The notes under the pieces: model-generated
The model's database searches: none
What the model was told of the DNA's origin: nothing
What the model saw: the letters and a program-made list of their open reading frames with translations, nothing else
Position numbers and translations under genes: made by a program
Origin: Candidatus Cacconaster stercorequi
Lineage (GTDB): Bacteria > Bacillota > Clostridia > Oscillospirales > Oscillospiraceae
Direction: 5' to 3'
DNA length: 64,000 bases
Assembly: GCA_018064925.1 (NCBI GenBank)
Contig: JAGHUH010000021.1
Coordinates: forward strand, 62,001-126,000
Shown here: positions 38,406 to 48,957 of the stretch, piece after piece
How positions within the stretch are numbered: position 1 is the stretch's first letter
Layout: each line of letters begins with the position of its first letter

Positions 38406-39233
38406 TCATTTACCCTTGCCAGCAATGATTTCTTTTACTCTCATTCTCTGCTCAAACCGCAGCAGAATATCCTTCAGCTCATCAGGCAGGCGGTTACGCG
38501 CTTCCGCTTTCAATTCCTCCGGCACGCCGTAAAATCCCTCGGCAATGGCACCCGCCATATCCGCAATTGTATCAGAATCTCCGCCGATAGATACCGCTGT
38601 TCGAATAGCGTCCTCGAAATCTGTACTTTCCAAAAACGCGATAATAGCCTCCGGAACGCTGCCTTGGCAGCTTTCATCCATGCAATAGTCCGGACGGATC
38701 TCATTACAGGTGCGCGTAAGATCGTATCCAAATTTTTCCGTCACATAACTGCGGATTTCTTCCTTGCTACGTCCGGTACGGGCGAGGAAAATCGCAGCGG
38801 CTACAGCCTGCGCTCCTTTCACGCCCTCGGGGTGGTTATGGGATACATTTGCCGTAACCTCAGCCATATGCAGAACGGTCTCCAGATCGTCATAAAGCCA
38901 TGCTACCGATGCCACCCGCATAGCGCTGCCATTGCCGTAACTGTTATACGGGCAAGGATCGTCCAGCATGATCCACATGCCAAAATGCCTGCCATAACCA
39001 CAATCCGGATAATGGCGACCAATCCGCGGCATGACTTCGAAGAGTTTTTCCGTGATTTCTGCATCTGTCATATTGCCCGACTCCATCAAAACCTCTGCCA
39101 CGGCCAATGTCATCACCGAATCATCTGTAAAGGTGGAATCTTTCGAAAACAAAGGAAAATCCTTTGCCTTATAGTTCCATGCGGTAAACTCATAGGGACT
39201 GCCAATGATATCCCCCAAAATTGCACCGTACAT
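38406..39233 (-). CDS. ADP-ribosylglycohydrolase family protein
   Basis: MYGAILGDIIGSPYEF, FTDDSVMTLAVAE, NGSAMRV, SIGGDSDTIADMAGAIAEG. Confidence 0.94.
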   Translation of the reverse strand: MYGAILGDIIGSPYEFTAWNYKAKDFPLFSKDSTFTDDSVMTLAVAEVLMESGNMTDAEITEKLFEVMPRIGRHYPDCGYGRHFGMWIMLDDPCPYNSYGNGSAMRVASVAWLYDDLETVLHMAEVTANVSHNHPEGVKGAQAVAAAIFLARTGRSKEEIRSYVTEKFGYDLTRTCNEIRPDYCMDESCQGSVPEAIIAFLESTDFEDAIRTAVSIGGDSDTIADMAGAIAEGFYGVPEELKAEARNRLPDELKDILLRFEQRMRVKEIIAGKGK

Positions 39234-39678
39234 CAATCCTCCCCCTCTTCTTTCCGGTAAATTATCAGTTTCTCTTCTTTTCCCTCTTCGCGGCGCTGAG
39301 CACCTCATAGTTCAGTCTGGTGCCCGCGCTGTCACGCCGAAGTTGGCGGCGCGATCCCTGGTGATGCCGGAGTAGCCTGCCGTTTCGATGGCGTCTACGC
39401 GCATATTGGCAATGTCATTGCGTACGATTTCAAAAGTCATAGGGTGCCCCGTTCTCCCGCGAATGATATTTTGTCATTATTACACCATATCGTTCGGAAT
39501 TTCGCTACTGTGCTTTTTACTGAAAGGTGTGCTGCGCTTTTCGTACTGTTGTGCATCTGCGTCATAGGTAAGATGACCCATAGGCGTTTTCCCTGCATCT
39601 TGTCCCTCCGATTTCGGGGTAAAACTGCACATTGCGTACAGTCAAGCGGTTTATTTCCTGTGTGCAGCTTCAAAGCCG

Positions 39679-41379
39679 TTACGGATTGCAGTTTTTGCAG
39701 GGTTCGTATCCCTGCTGAATCAAATTGCTGCGGCTTCCTTTATACACCGCATAGTTTTCCGGACTGATCCTTGCGGCGCTGGAGCAGGACGGAGAGTGGA
39801 ATTTCTTGCTATTCGTATTCAGCACATACGAACCGGTGGTCGGCGTCGTGGTAGTCGAGCTGAGCACCTTGACCGTAATGGTCTTGATGACGGATGCCGC
39901 CTTGTAGTTGGCGGTGGAGGCGGCCTTGATCCTCACCTTGATGGTGTATGTACCGCTCTTGGTGCCCTTGGCGATCTTCACTTTGCCGGTGCTGCTCACA
40001 CTCAGGCGGCTGCTGCCGGAGTACTTGGAGCAGGTAATGCTGCCCTTCGCCTTGGCGCCAATGGAGAAGCTCTGTGCGCTGCTCTTCACCGTAGCTCTCT
40101 TATAGCTCTTTGCGGTGGTGGCCACCGTAATCTTCTGGGATGCCTTGGTGATGGTCAGCTTTACGGCGCTTGCGGTTGCGGCGTTGTGATTCTTATCGGA
40201 GGCAACCTTGGCCTTGACATAATAAGTACCGGCATACTTGGGTGCCTTGCCGGTGGCAGATGCGCCGCTGTTGGAGGCGGTGGTCTTTGTGGTGCAGGCA
40301 CTGTTCTTGTAATATGTATAGGTCACTGTGCCAGAAGATCCGGTAACGGCAGCTTTGCCGATGGCGATGGCCTTGCCGGTATAGGCCGCCGATTTGGCCT
40401 TCAATGTCACCGAAGATGCCGCCTTGGTGATGGTCAGTTTGGCAACATTGCTGGTGGCGCCCTTATAATACATATCCTCGGCAACCGTTGCCTTCACATA
40501 GTAAACGCCGGCATACTTGGGTGCCTTACCGGTGGCAGATGCGCCGCTGCCGGAAATGGTGGTCTTTTTGGTGCAGGCACTGTCGGTATAGTATGTATAG
40601 GTCACAGGCCCCGTAGAACCGGTCACCGTGGCCGAGCCAATGGCGATGGCCTTGCCGGTATAGGTTTTGGTTTTATTGACCAGCGCGATCTTGCTGGCAG
40701 GACGGACTGCATTGACCACCGTACCGGTGGCATAGTTGATGGACTTGTCGGGCTGCACATTGTGGCAGAACACATTGAAGCAAATGCCCTCGCCGCCGTC
40801 CTCCACAGACCATGCCTCCATCTGAACGCCTCTGGCAATTAAGTCATCCCCGGAAAAGTACGGCGTAACGCGGTAGAGCACATGGTTGTCGGTTTCCTTG
40901 ACATAGTCCGCAACCATATTTTCAAACGGCAGCATTCCGCTGACATTAAAATACTGTGTACCGGTGATGAGATTGTATTCGTTGGCGTTCTCACCGGCCA
41001 GTTGGAAGCCGATCAGATGGCATCTCTGCCAGCCCATGTCGGAATGCCAGCCGGTAGGATGCACGGAGCTGATATCGCCGCGTTCTTCCGTCGGCATAAG
41101 CTCTTTGCAGATGTTGGCGTAGGCAACCTGACATCTGCCCAAAGCGTCCAACTCGCTGTACCGCTCAAACGCCGCGGTGGATACCTTGTCAGATGCGGAA
41201 AATGACGGGATATTATCATTGACTTCCGTATACGGTGTTCCCTGATACTTCGGTAATGTAGTAAGCTCGGTGGCCTCTGCCACGACGATACCGCCTGCGG
41301 CCTGATTTGTGCCGATCGGCATCAGCAGGCTGAATACCATAAGAATGGCCAGAACAGCGGATTTCCATCTCATACTCAT
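39679..41379 (-). CDS. Secreted DNA/RNA non-specific endonuclease with internal MBG-like repeats
   Basis: Signal peptide; LGRCQVAYANICKELMPTEERGDISSVHPTGWHSDMGWQRCHLIGFQLAGENANEYNLITGTQYFNV; repeated KTYTGKAIAIGSATVTGSTGPVTYTYYTDSACTKKT units. Confidence 0.88.
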   Translation of the reverse strand: MSMRWKSAVLAILMVFSLLMPIGTNQAAGGIVVAEATELTTLPKYQGTPYTEVNDNIPSFSASDKVSTAAFERYSELDALGRCQVAYANICKELMPTEERGDISSVHPTGWHSDMGWQRCHLIGFQLAGENANEYNLITGTQYFNVSGMLPFENMVADYVKETDNHVLYRVTPYFSGDDLIARGVQMEAWSVEDGGEGICFNVFCHNVQPDKSINYATGTVVNAVRPASKIALVNKTKTYTGKAIAIGSATVTGSTGPVTYTYYTDSACTKKTTISGSGASATGKAPKYAGVYYVKATVAEDMYYKGATSNVAKLTITKAASSVTLKAKSAAYTGKAIAIGKAAVTGSSGTVTYTYYKNSACTTKTTASNSGASATGKAPKYAGTYYVKAKVASDKNHNAATASAVKLTITKASQKITVATTAKSYKRATVKSSAQSFSIGAKAKGSITCSKYSGSSRLSVSSTGKVKIAKGTKSGTYTIKVRIKAASTANYKAASVIKTITVKVLSSTTTTPTTGSYVLNTNSKKFHSPSCSSAARISPENYAVYKGSRSNLIQQGYEPCKNCNP

Positions 41380-41393
41380 GCTTTTCCCTCCCC

Positions 41394-41807
41394 TTATGCG
41401 CGCGTCCAGATGTCGCGCTGAATGTTTTCATGTGAATGGCCGGCAAATGCAACGGATTCCGTCTGCTCGAAGGCGCTTAAATCCATACGGAAATAAGTGT
41501 CTGCCGGATAGTCGCGATTCCAGTTATACGAAATGATCTGGTCGATATCATCCTCAAAAGGAAGATAGGCGTCGCTTTCAACAAACACGAAATCCTCCGC
41601 GCCGGCATCGGACAGGAATGACTCCTGACAGGTCAGCGCAATATTGCTGCCGTCAAAGAGTGCCAGGGATGACGGATGGATCAGCAGGTTTTTTCCGCAC
41701 AGCAGCGTCTCTATGTCGGCAATTACGGCTGCATCCCGGCTGACGCGGCGGTGATGAAATGCGATCCCCTTGTTGGATGACCAGCAAATAATCAGTTTCA
41801 TAGGCAT
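41394..41807 (-). CDS. Hypothetical protein
   Basis: 137-aa ORF (MKLIICWSSNKGIAFHHRRVSRDAAVIADIETLL...). Confidence 0.5.
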   Translation of the reverse strand: MPMKLIICWSSNKGIAFHHRRVSRDAAVIADIETLLCGKNLLIHPSSLALFDGSNIALTCQESFLSDAGAEDFVFVESDAYLPFEDDIDQIISYNWNRDYPADTYFRMDLSAFEQTESVAFAGHSHENIQRDIWTRA

Positions 41808-42087
41808 CTCCTTATCTTTTTATCTTTGTATCAAAAATTATATAACCCTCCTACCCATATGTCAAGAACTTGCAGTGCAAGCACCACTGTGTTCCTTGTA
41901 TGGCATATGACCTTCACTTTTGCAATTAACCTCCCCTCGTCTACCATTCTGCCATAGCAACTGTCCCAAAAACGGGACCACAGTCTCTAACGCTGTATAT
42001 GTTCATCATTCTCTCCGTTGTCAGGCCCTGTTCTTCGTTCCGATCGAAAAAATGGAAGAAATGGTTTTAAGCACTCTGTTCACAAAA

Positions 42088-42120
42088 ACGACTCCGCGTG
42101 GCGTAGCCACGCGGAGTCGT
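42088..42120. terminator. Strong bidirectional terminator
   Basis: acgactccgcgtggc-gta-gccacgcggagtcgt, 15-bp stem, A tract left and T tract right. Confidence 0.9.
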
Positions 42121-42139
42121 TTTATCTTCGGTAATCGGG

Positions 42140-42997
42140 TTAGACATCGGGCGTATCCGACGGGAAGCCCTCGCCCAAAATTTCGTGAACATCACACACA
42201 ATGACAAACGCATTCGGGTCAATCCCCTTCACCATCTTCTTCAGCGGCGTAATAAACCGCCGGTTAAAGGCGCAGAGGATCACATCCGTGTTTTGCTTCG
42301 TATACGCGCCAACACCCGGCAGCAAGGTCACTCCCCGGTCCATTTCCAACAGCCTCTGCGCAATGATCCCATGCTGCTCGCTGATGATAAAGGCCATTTT
42401 CTCACCTGTTGTGCCGCAAATAACCTTGTCCATAACGGTGGCGCACATATACAGCATCACAACGCTATATAGCGCAAGGGTAAATTCACGGAACGTGAGT
42501 GTATACACCGTTATCACCGCCAAATCGATGATCAGTCCGATTTTCCCGATAGATATCGACGAAATGCGGAGCTTCAGCAGCTGCGCCGCCAGCTCCGTTC
42601 CCCCCGTGGTCGCCCCTTGCCGCATCATCAATCCGAATGCTATCCCGCTCAAGATGCCGCCGTAAAGTCCCGCCAAAAGGGGATCTGTCGGCGGGAAGGT
42701 AAAAAAGCTATTGATCCCGTCAATCATCGCCGAGCTGACCGCAATGGTATACAGTGAGCCGGCCAATGTTTGCCATCCAAGTTTTCGGATGCCGATAATG
42801 AATAGCGGCAAATTCAGCACAAATGTCGTAATGCCAACCGGCAGGATCGGGAAAAACGCATTCAGGATTTGCGCGATCCCCGTAAAACCTCCGACGATCA
42901 AGTGGTTCGGCATACAACTCCAGCAAAAGGCTACTGCATATAAAACGCAGCTGGCCGTAATGATTACATATCGTTTTACAATCTGATTCAAAGTCAT
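42140..42997 (-). CDS. YitT family membrane protein
   Basis: PNHLIVGGFTGIAQIL..., FGLMMRQGATTGGTELAAQLL, C-terminal DUF2179-like region. Confidence 0.9.
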   Translation of the reverse strand: MTLNQIVKRYVIITASCVLYAVAFCWSCMPNHLIVGGFTGIAQILNAFFPILPVGITTFVLNLPLFIIGIRKLGWQTLAGSLYTIAVSSAMIDGINSFFTFPPTDPLLAGLYGGILSGIAFGLMMRQGATTGGTELAAQLLKLRISSISIGKIGLIIDLAVITVYTLTFREFTLALYSVVMLYMCATVMDKVICGTTGEKMAFIISEQHGIIAQRLLEMDRGVTLLPGVGAYTKQNTDVILCAFNRRFITPLKKMVKGIDPNAFVIVCDVHEILGEGFPSDTPDV

Positions 42998-43576
42998 TTG
43001 TACAAATCTTCACTCAATTCCGACACATCCCCAAACAGTTTTCTTCCTTCTTCGTACTTTGAGTGAAATTTTCCCTCCTTTTTAAAAAATTTACATAGCT
43101 TCTATATTTTGTCGCAGGTGCTTTCCCGCAATAAATAATTACCGTTGCCTCGCTCTCCTTATATGAAAAAGCAGCATTTTTATGCATTCCCCACCCCAAA
43201 ACATCCATGTATCGCGTACATTTTTGTTGCTTTTTTCTTTTGTTCATGTATATGGCAAAAGCGCATTCTGGCTAAAATGCCACAATATGCCGCCATTTTT
43301 TGTGCTTGCTTTGCGCACATTTTCATGTATTTTTGTCTTTTATACATAGATACACCAAAAAAATGTATTTGTCAAGCTGTGCTTTTTATGCATTTATGTC
43401 GTTATATCACTTTAAATCGCTACAATAATTGTATATTTTGCACAAATACAGTATGTGGAAATCGTGACAATTATTGTTGACTACTGTCTACATATAGAGT
43501 ACAATATGCACAGTACTTGTGTGTGAGCCGCGGATCACGCAAGTGCTCAAAAAAATGAGGAGGAAATTAACAGAAA

Positions 43577-45493
43577 ATGGAAGATAATAAATTCCAGCCG
43601 TATATTCCTGCGGACAAAGTGATGCCTGAATTCACCGTTTTTTCTGTGGTTCTCGGCATTATTCTTGCTGTTGTATTCGGTGCCGCAAATGCCTATCTGG
43701 GTTTGCGCGTCGGCTTGACAGTTTCCGCATCCATTCCGGCAGCAGTTATTTCCATGGGTGTCATCCGCTTTATTTTTAAGCGCGATTCCATTCTGGAAAA
43801 CAACATGGTGCAGACAATTGGTTCTGCCGGTGAGTCTCTGGCCGCCGGTGTTATCTTTACCATGCCTGCTCTGTTCATGTGGGCACAGGAAGGCGTATGC
43901 AATATGCCGTCTCTGATCGACCTGAGTCTGATCGCGCTTTGCGGCGGTTTGCTGGGCGTGTTCATGATGCTGCCTCTGCGTAAAGCGCTGATTGTAAAAG
44001 AGCACGGTGTTCTCGGTTATCCTGAAGGCACTGCCTGCGCAGAGGTCTTGATGGCAGGCGAAGAGGGCGGTGCAAAGGCCAGCACGGTGTTTGCCGGTCT
44101 GGGCATTGCCGCTGCCTACAAGTTCATCGCTGATGGTCTGATGATCTTCCCCAGTGAGATCAACTGGGATATCGACGCCTACAAGGGCTCCGCATTCGGT
44201 GTGGATGTCCTGCCCGCATTGGCCGGTGTTGGCTACATTTGCGGTGCACGCGTATCTTCGTACATGTTCGCCGGCGGTGTTCTGGCGTGGTTCGTCTTTA
44301 TGCCTCTGGTCGCCCTGTTTGGCAGCGATCTGGTCATTTATCCCGCAGATGTATCTGTTTCCGAGCTGTTTGCACAGGCCGGCCCTTCCGGTTTGTGGAG
44401 CAAGTTTATCCGCTATATCGGCGCCGGCGCTCTGGCTACCGGTGGTATTCTGTCTCTGGTCAAGAATCTGCCTATGATGGTCAGCACCTTCCGTGTTGCC
44501 TTTAAGGATTACGGCAAGGGCAGCGCCGGCACGCTGCGTACCGAGCAGGATATGTCCCTGAAGGCTGCGGTTATTGCGGCTGTCGTCGTATGCCTGTTCA
44601 TCGGTTTCTATCCCGGTATCCCCACCAATCTGATGGGCGCGCTGATCATTCTGATTTTCGGTTTCTTCTTTGCAACCGTTTCTTCCCGTATGGTCGGCAT
44701 GATTGGTTCCTCCAATAACCCCGTCTCCGGCATGGCAATTGCCACATTGCTGATTGCCACCATCCTGCTGAAGGCCACGGGCAATGTTGGTGGTGTCGGT
44801 ATGGTCGCCGCCATCTCCTGCGGTTCCGTTATCTGCATTATCGCCGCCATGGCCGGTGATATGTCCCAGGACCTCAAGACCGGTTTCCTGGTGGGTGCAA
44901 CCCCCAAGAAGCAGCAGTATGGTGAGATCATCGGCTCCATTGCTGCCGCCATCGCCATCGGCGCCATCCTCACCCTGCTGAACAACGCATGGGGCTTTGG
45001 TTCCGATAAGCTGCCTGCACCTCAGGCAACGATGATGAAGATGGTCGTCGAGGGCGTTATGGGCGGCAATCTGCCCTGGGCCATGATCTTTGTGGGCGTG
45101 TTCACCGCATTGTTCTTCGAAGTACTGGGACTGCCCGTACTGCCCATCGCAATCGGTATCTATCTGCCCATCCACCTGTCTGCCGGTATTATGGTTGGCG
45201 GCGTGGTTCGCTGGATCGTGGAAAAGCGCAAGTATGCCAACGAGGAAGCAAAAACGAATGCCGTTCAGTCCGGCATCCTGTATACCTCCGGTATGATTGC
45301 CGGCGAGGGTATTATGGGTATCCTTCTGGCCGTGTTGGCCGTCATCAAGGTCAACGGCACACCCGTTGGCAACATCATTGATCTGAGCAGCCACATCAAC
45401 CTGGGAAATATCGGCGGCGCAGTTGCCTTTGCACTGCTGGTCGTCACGATGTTCCTGTTTGTAAAGCGTGGCAATCGGGCCGCAAAAGAATGA
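43577..45493 (+). CDS. OPT family oligopeptide transporter
   Basis: PEFTVFSVVLGIILAVVFGAANAYLGLRVGLTVSASIPAAVISMG. Confidence 0.95.
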   Translation: MEDNKFQPYIPADKVMPEFTVFSVVLGIILAVVFGAANAYLGLRVGLTVSASIPAAVISMGVIRFIFKRDSILENNMVQTIGSAGESLAAGVIFTMPALFMWAQEGVCNMPSLIDLSLIALCGGLLGVFMMLPLRKALIVKEHGVLGYPEGTACAEVLMAGEEGGAKASTVFAGLGIAAAYKFIADGLMIFPSEINWDIDAYKGSAFGVDVLPALAGVGYICGARVSSYMFAGGVLAWFVFMPLVALFGSDLVIYPADVSVSELFAQAGPSGLWSKFIRYIGAGALATGGILSLVKNLPMMVSTFRVAFKDYGKGSAGTLRTEQDMSLKAAVIAAVVVCLFIGFYPGIPTNLMGALIILIFGFFFATVSSRMVGMIGSSNNPVSGMAIATLLIATILLKATGNVGGVGMVAAISCGSVICIIAAMAGDMSQDLKTGFLVGATPKKQQYGEIIGSIAAAIAIGAILTLLNNAWGFGSDKLPAPQATMMKMVVEGVMGGNLPWAMIFVGVFTALFFEVLGLPVLPIAIGIYLPIHLSAGIMVGGVVRWIVEKRKYANEEAKTNAVQSGILYTSGMIAGEGIMGILLAVLAVIKVNGTPVGNIIDLSSHINLGNIGGAVAFALLVVTMFLFVKRGNRAAKE

Positions 45494-45603
45494 TGATTTA
45501 ACGCTGCATGAAAGTGCAGCCCGCAAAATGTAATAATGGGCTGTATACTTCTCCCCTTAAAAGAGAGTATATAGCCCATATTGCAAAAAACTGGAGGAAA
45601 AAC

Positions 45604-45957
45604 ATGGGGAAAAAGAAAGCTGAAAACTACTTGGAATATGTTCCTGCAATCAACGGCAAAAACACATGGGACGCAGATGAAGATAAAACTGTAACAATCC
45701 ACATGGTACACACCGGATTTTATAACAAAATTGCGCAGCGTTTTTTCCATCGCCCTTGTGTCAGTCACATTAAACTGGATCAATACGGCAGCTTTATCTG
45801 GCAGCTGATTGACGGTGAGCGCACTGTTGGTGAAATTGCCAATCGGTTTAAGGCACATTTCGGTGAAAAAGCAGAGCCCCTATACGATCGTCTTGTGCAA
45901 TACATGAAGATTCTGCGCAACAATGACTTTATCTATTACGCCAAAAAGGGAGCATAA
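45604..45957 (+). CDS. PqqD-like protein
   Basis: HIKLDQYGSFIWQLIDGERTVGEIANRFKAHFGEKAEPLYDRLVQYMKILRNNDFI. Confidence 0.8.
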   Translation: MGKKKAENYLEYVPAINGKNTWDADEDKTVTIHMVHTGFYNKIAQRFFHRPCVSHIKLDQYGSFIWQLIDGERTVGEIANRFKAHFGEKAEPLYDRLVQYMKILRNNDFIYYAKKGA

Positions 45958-45960
45958 CAA

Positions 45961-46314
45961 ATGACAATAGGAAAAGGCATTCTTTTATTTTTGGCTTTTG
46001 TTTTACTCGGTGCGTTCCTCTGCCTGTGGGGCATGAAGAAATCCGAAACGCAAGCGCATGACTTGACGCAAAACCTCATGCACAACTGTGCGAACCGAAT
46101 CATCAAATATCTCAAAAAGCACGATACGATAACTCTGAAAGATGCCGCCACCCTGATTGACGGCGTTACTGCCGGCCAGTTCTGGTCGAAAAAGAAGCTC
46201 AAGGTTCAGGATCCTAAAAAATTAGCAAAACAGGTAATTGATTTTTTAATAGAGCATCACTATATTGAGCCTACCAAAAAAGGCTCTTATCGTCTGAAAA
46301 AATCCAAGAAGTAA
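45961..46314 (+). CDS. Hypothetical single-TM protein
   Basis: N-terminal TM ILLFLAFVLLGAFLCLWGM, basic wHTH-like C-terminus. Confidence 0.6.
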   Translation: MTIGKGILLFLAFVLLGAFLCLWGMKKSETQAHDLTQNLMHNCANRIIKYLKKHDTITLKDAATLIDGVTAGQFWSKKKLKVQDPKKLAKQVIDFLIEHHYIEPTKKGSYRLKKSKK

Positions 46315-46319
46315 GGAGA

Positions 46320-47765
46320 ATGTCTAAAATGGCTGTATTGGAGCACTTGGAGCCACGCGGAGTATTTCATTATTTTGAAGAATTATGTTCCATTCCCCAT
46401 GGTTCCTTTCACACGAAGAAGGTTAGTGACTGGCTGACAGATTTCGCAAGAAGCCATCACTTAGAATATATTCAAGACGAAACCAATAATGTTATCATCT
46501 TTAAAAATGCCACCGCCGGCTATGAAAATGCCGAACCTGTCATTTTGCAGGGGCACATGGACATGGTCTGTGAAAAGGCCTCCGATTGCACAAAGGACAT
46601 GGAGGTCGAAGGGCTTGATTTGATGATCGACGGTGATATCATTCGCGCAAAGGGCACCACGCTGGGCGGTGATGACGGCATTGCCGTTGCCATGATGTTG
46701 GCCTTGTTGGACGCGGAGGATCTCGCGCATCCTGCTTTGGAATGTGTATTTACCGTAGACGAAGAGGTCGGTATGCTCGGTGCCATGCACATTGATTTGA
46801 ATATGCTGAAAGGCCGCCGGATGATCAACATGGACACCGAGGAAGAGGGTATCCTGACCGTCAGCTGTGCCGGCGGCAATGTCACTCGCTGCATTCTGCC
46901 TGTTCAGCGCGCTCCCTTCCGCGGAACGGGCTGGAAGATCACCGTCACCGGTCTGGTAGGCGGCCACTCCGGTGTGGAGATCGACAAGGGGCGCGCCAAT
47001 GCCAATATGCTGCTGGGCCGTGTTCTGTATTCCCTGCACGAAGCCACTGATATGCGTCTTGTTTCTGTCAATGGCGGGCAGAAGGATAATGCGATCACCC
47101 GCGAAAGCACCGCGCTGCTCATTGCCGATGATGACGAGGCCGTAAATTCGGTCTGCAGAAAGATGAATGATTCTTTCCGCAATGAATACGCCGTCACTGA
47201 CAAGGATGTTACGGTTTGCGTAGAAAAGCTGCCGCTGGCAGATCCGATGGATGAGGATTCCACAAATCGCGTTCTTTGGTTCTTAACTTGTTCCCCCAAC
47301 GGGATTCAAGCTATGAGCGCCGATATCGAGGGGCTGGTACAAACTTCTCTGAACATGGGAATTCTGACCACAGGCGCCAGTACTGTGGAAGCCAGTTTTG
47401 GTGTTCGCAGCAGCGTTGCCACACAGTTGACCATGTTGGTGCAAAGGCTGACCGCCTTGACAACAGCGCTTGGCGGTGCTGTTGAAGTGAGCGGAAGCTA
47501 TCCCGGTTGGCAATACCGCCAGAATTCTCCGCTGCGTGACCTGGTGGTAGAAGTTTTCACGCAGCAGTATGGCCATGCACCTGCGGTTGAGGCAATCCAT
47601 GCAGGTCTGGAGTGCGGCTTGCTCTCCGAAAAGCTGCCCGGTCTGGACTGCGTTGCATTCGGTCCTGATATGAAGGAAGTCCATACCTGCCGGGAAAATA
47701 TGTCCGTCAGTTCCGTACAGCGCGTCTGGAAAATGGTCGTCGAAGTCCTCCGTCGGATGAACTGA
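46320..47765 (+). CDS. pepD: Aminoacyl-histidine dipeptidase (M20)
   Basis: ILQGHMDMVCEKA, LGGDDGIAVAMMLALL, FTVDEEVGMLGA, GLVGGHSGVEI. Confidence 0.95.
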   Translation: MSKMAVLEHLEPRGVFHYFEELCSIPHGSFHTKKVSDWLTDFARSHHLEYIQDETNNVIIFKNATAGYENAEPVILQGHMDMVCEKASDCTKDMEVEGLDLMIDGDIIRAKGTTLGGDDGIAVAMMLALLDAEDLAHPALECVFTVDEEVGMLGAMHIDLNMLKGRRMINMDTEEEGILTVSCAGGNVTRCILPVQRAPFRGTGWKITVTGLVGGHSGVEIDKGRANANMLLGRVLYSLHEATDMRLVSVNGGQKDNAITRESTALLIADDDEAVNSVCRKMNDSFRNEYAVTDKDVTVCVEKLPLADPMDEDSTNRVLWFLTCSPNGIQAMSADIEGLVQTSLNMGILTTGASTVEASFGVRSSVATQLTMLVQRLTALTTALGGAVEVSGSYPGWQYRQNSPLRDLVVEVFTQQYGHAPAVEAIHAGLECGLLSEKLPGLDCVAFGPDMKEVHTCRENMSVSSVQRVWKMVVEVLRRMN

Positions 47766-48005
47766 TTGCCCATTGCAATCCGTCTAAAATGTCTTTCACC
47801 TTAACCATACTCCTCTATATTTTCCTTTCATAATGATGCGAGCACCGTCTTAACCATAAGATGGTGCTCGCATTATTATTTGCATTGCAGACACGGCAGC
47901 AATGCAGCTCGGAAGCGCCTTTTCTGCCGTCATCTAAATAAAAATCGTGCATCCTTTGCAAGGATATGATATTATTAATATCTCGATAACGGGAGAGAAA
48001 GTCCG

Positions 48006-48164
48006 ATGAAGATTAGCCCGTCTTCTGCTTTGCGCAATAATTATACGCAAATTTCCGAACGCGCAAAAGTATCCGGTGATCCATTTTTTATTACGAATAA
48101 AGGCGAAGATGATGGCGTTTTTATGAGCATGGCGGCCTATGAAGATCGAGAGAAAATGTATCGT
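48006..48164 (+). pseudogene. Phd/YefM-like antitoxin, truncated at the mosaic block
   Basis: MKISPSSALRNNYTQISERAKVSGDPFFITNKGEDDGVFMSMAAYEDREKMYR then enters a repeated segment. Confidence 0.65.
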
Positions 48165-48636
48165 CATGGCTACTGCACAATCTGGTGGCCGGGAATGTAC
48201 CGCCTTTCATAATCTGCCATACCACACAGCCGCCCCTAACAGCCTGTGGCTATTGGGGGCGGCTTCCTCTGTAATGTGTGAAATATTTTCATCAGCGGAG
48301 CTGTCTGCAGTATCCGGCTGTAACGGCAATGGAATTTTCCAAAGATAACGCATAGTAAACGCCGGCATACTTGGGTGCCTTACCGGTAGCCGATGCGCCG
48401 CTGCCGGAAATGATGGTCTTTTTGGTGCAGGCACTGTCGGTATAGTATGTATAGGTCACAGACCCCGTAGAACCGGTCACCGTGGCCGAGCCGATGGCGA
48501 TGGCCTTGCCGGTATAGGTTTTGCTTTTATTGACCAGCGCGATCTTGCTGGCAGGACGGACTGCATTGACCACCGTACCGGTGGCATATTTGATGGACTT
48601 GTCGGGCTGCACATTGTGGCAGAATCCATTGAAGCA
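48165..48636. repeat. Mosaic block of three diverged copies of segments found elsewhere in the window
   Basis: 48165-48289 ~ 17679-17803; 48280-48351 ~ 19776-19847; 48351-48636 ~ 40497-40782 (286 nt each). Confidence 0.92.
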
Positions 48637-48957
48637 TAGGTCTTCATAAAAGAATTTGCCGGTATGGGCAAAAACCTGAATATTGCAATAACAAATTGAA
48701 CGCTCTTATCGACCGGATACGCATCAGCAAATTTCAGGCGTTCAAATCCTTTTTCGGAAATGGCTACCGTCTGCTCGCCAAGTTTGCCAAGACGGAGAGC
48801 CTTGTTCAAACTGCGGAGAGGAACGCCATCCACCACGAAAGCAGCGGATGCTTCGTTATGGAATTGCTGATTATATCTCGTTTTTCTGGTAGTCTGCGTA
48901 AGTTTAACTTGAAAAGAGTTGGCGACATGCCACTGTCCTTTGCGTTAATCAACCTGC

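Noticed and set aside
43547-45526. 659-aa minus-strand ORF antisense to the OPT transporter
   Set aside because: Low-complexity His/Gln/Asp/Gly-rich translation typical of a shadow ORF; the plus-strand OPT transporter is clearly the real gene.
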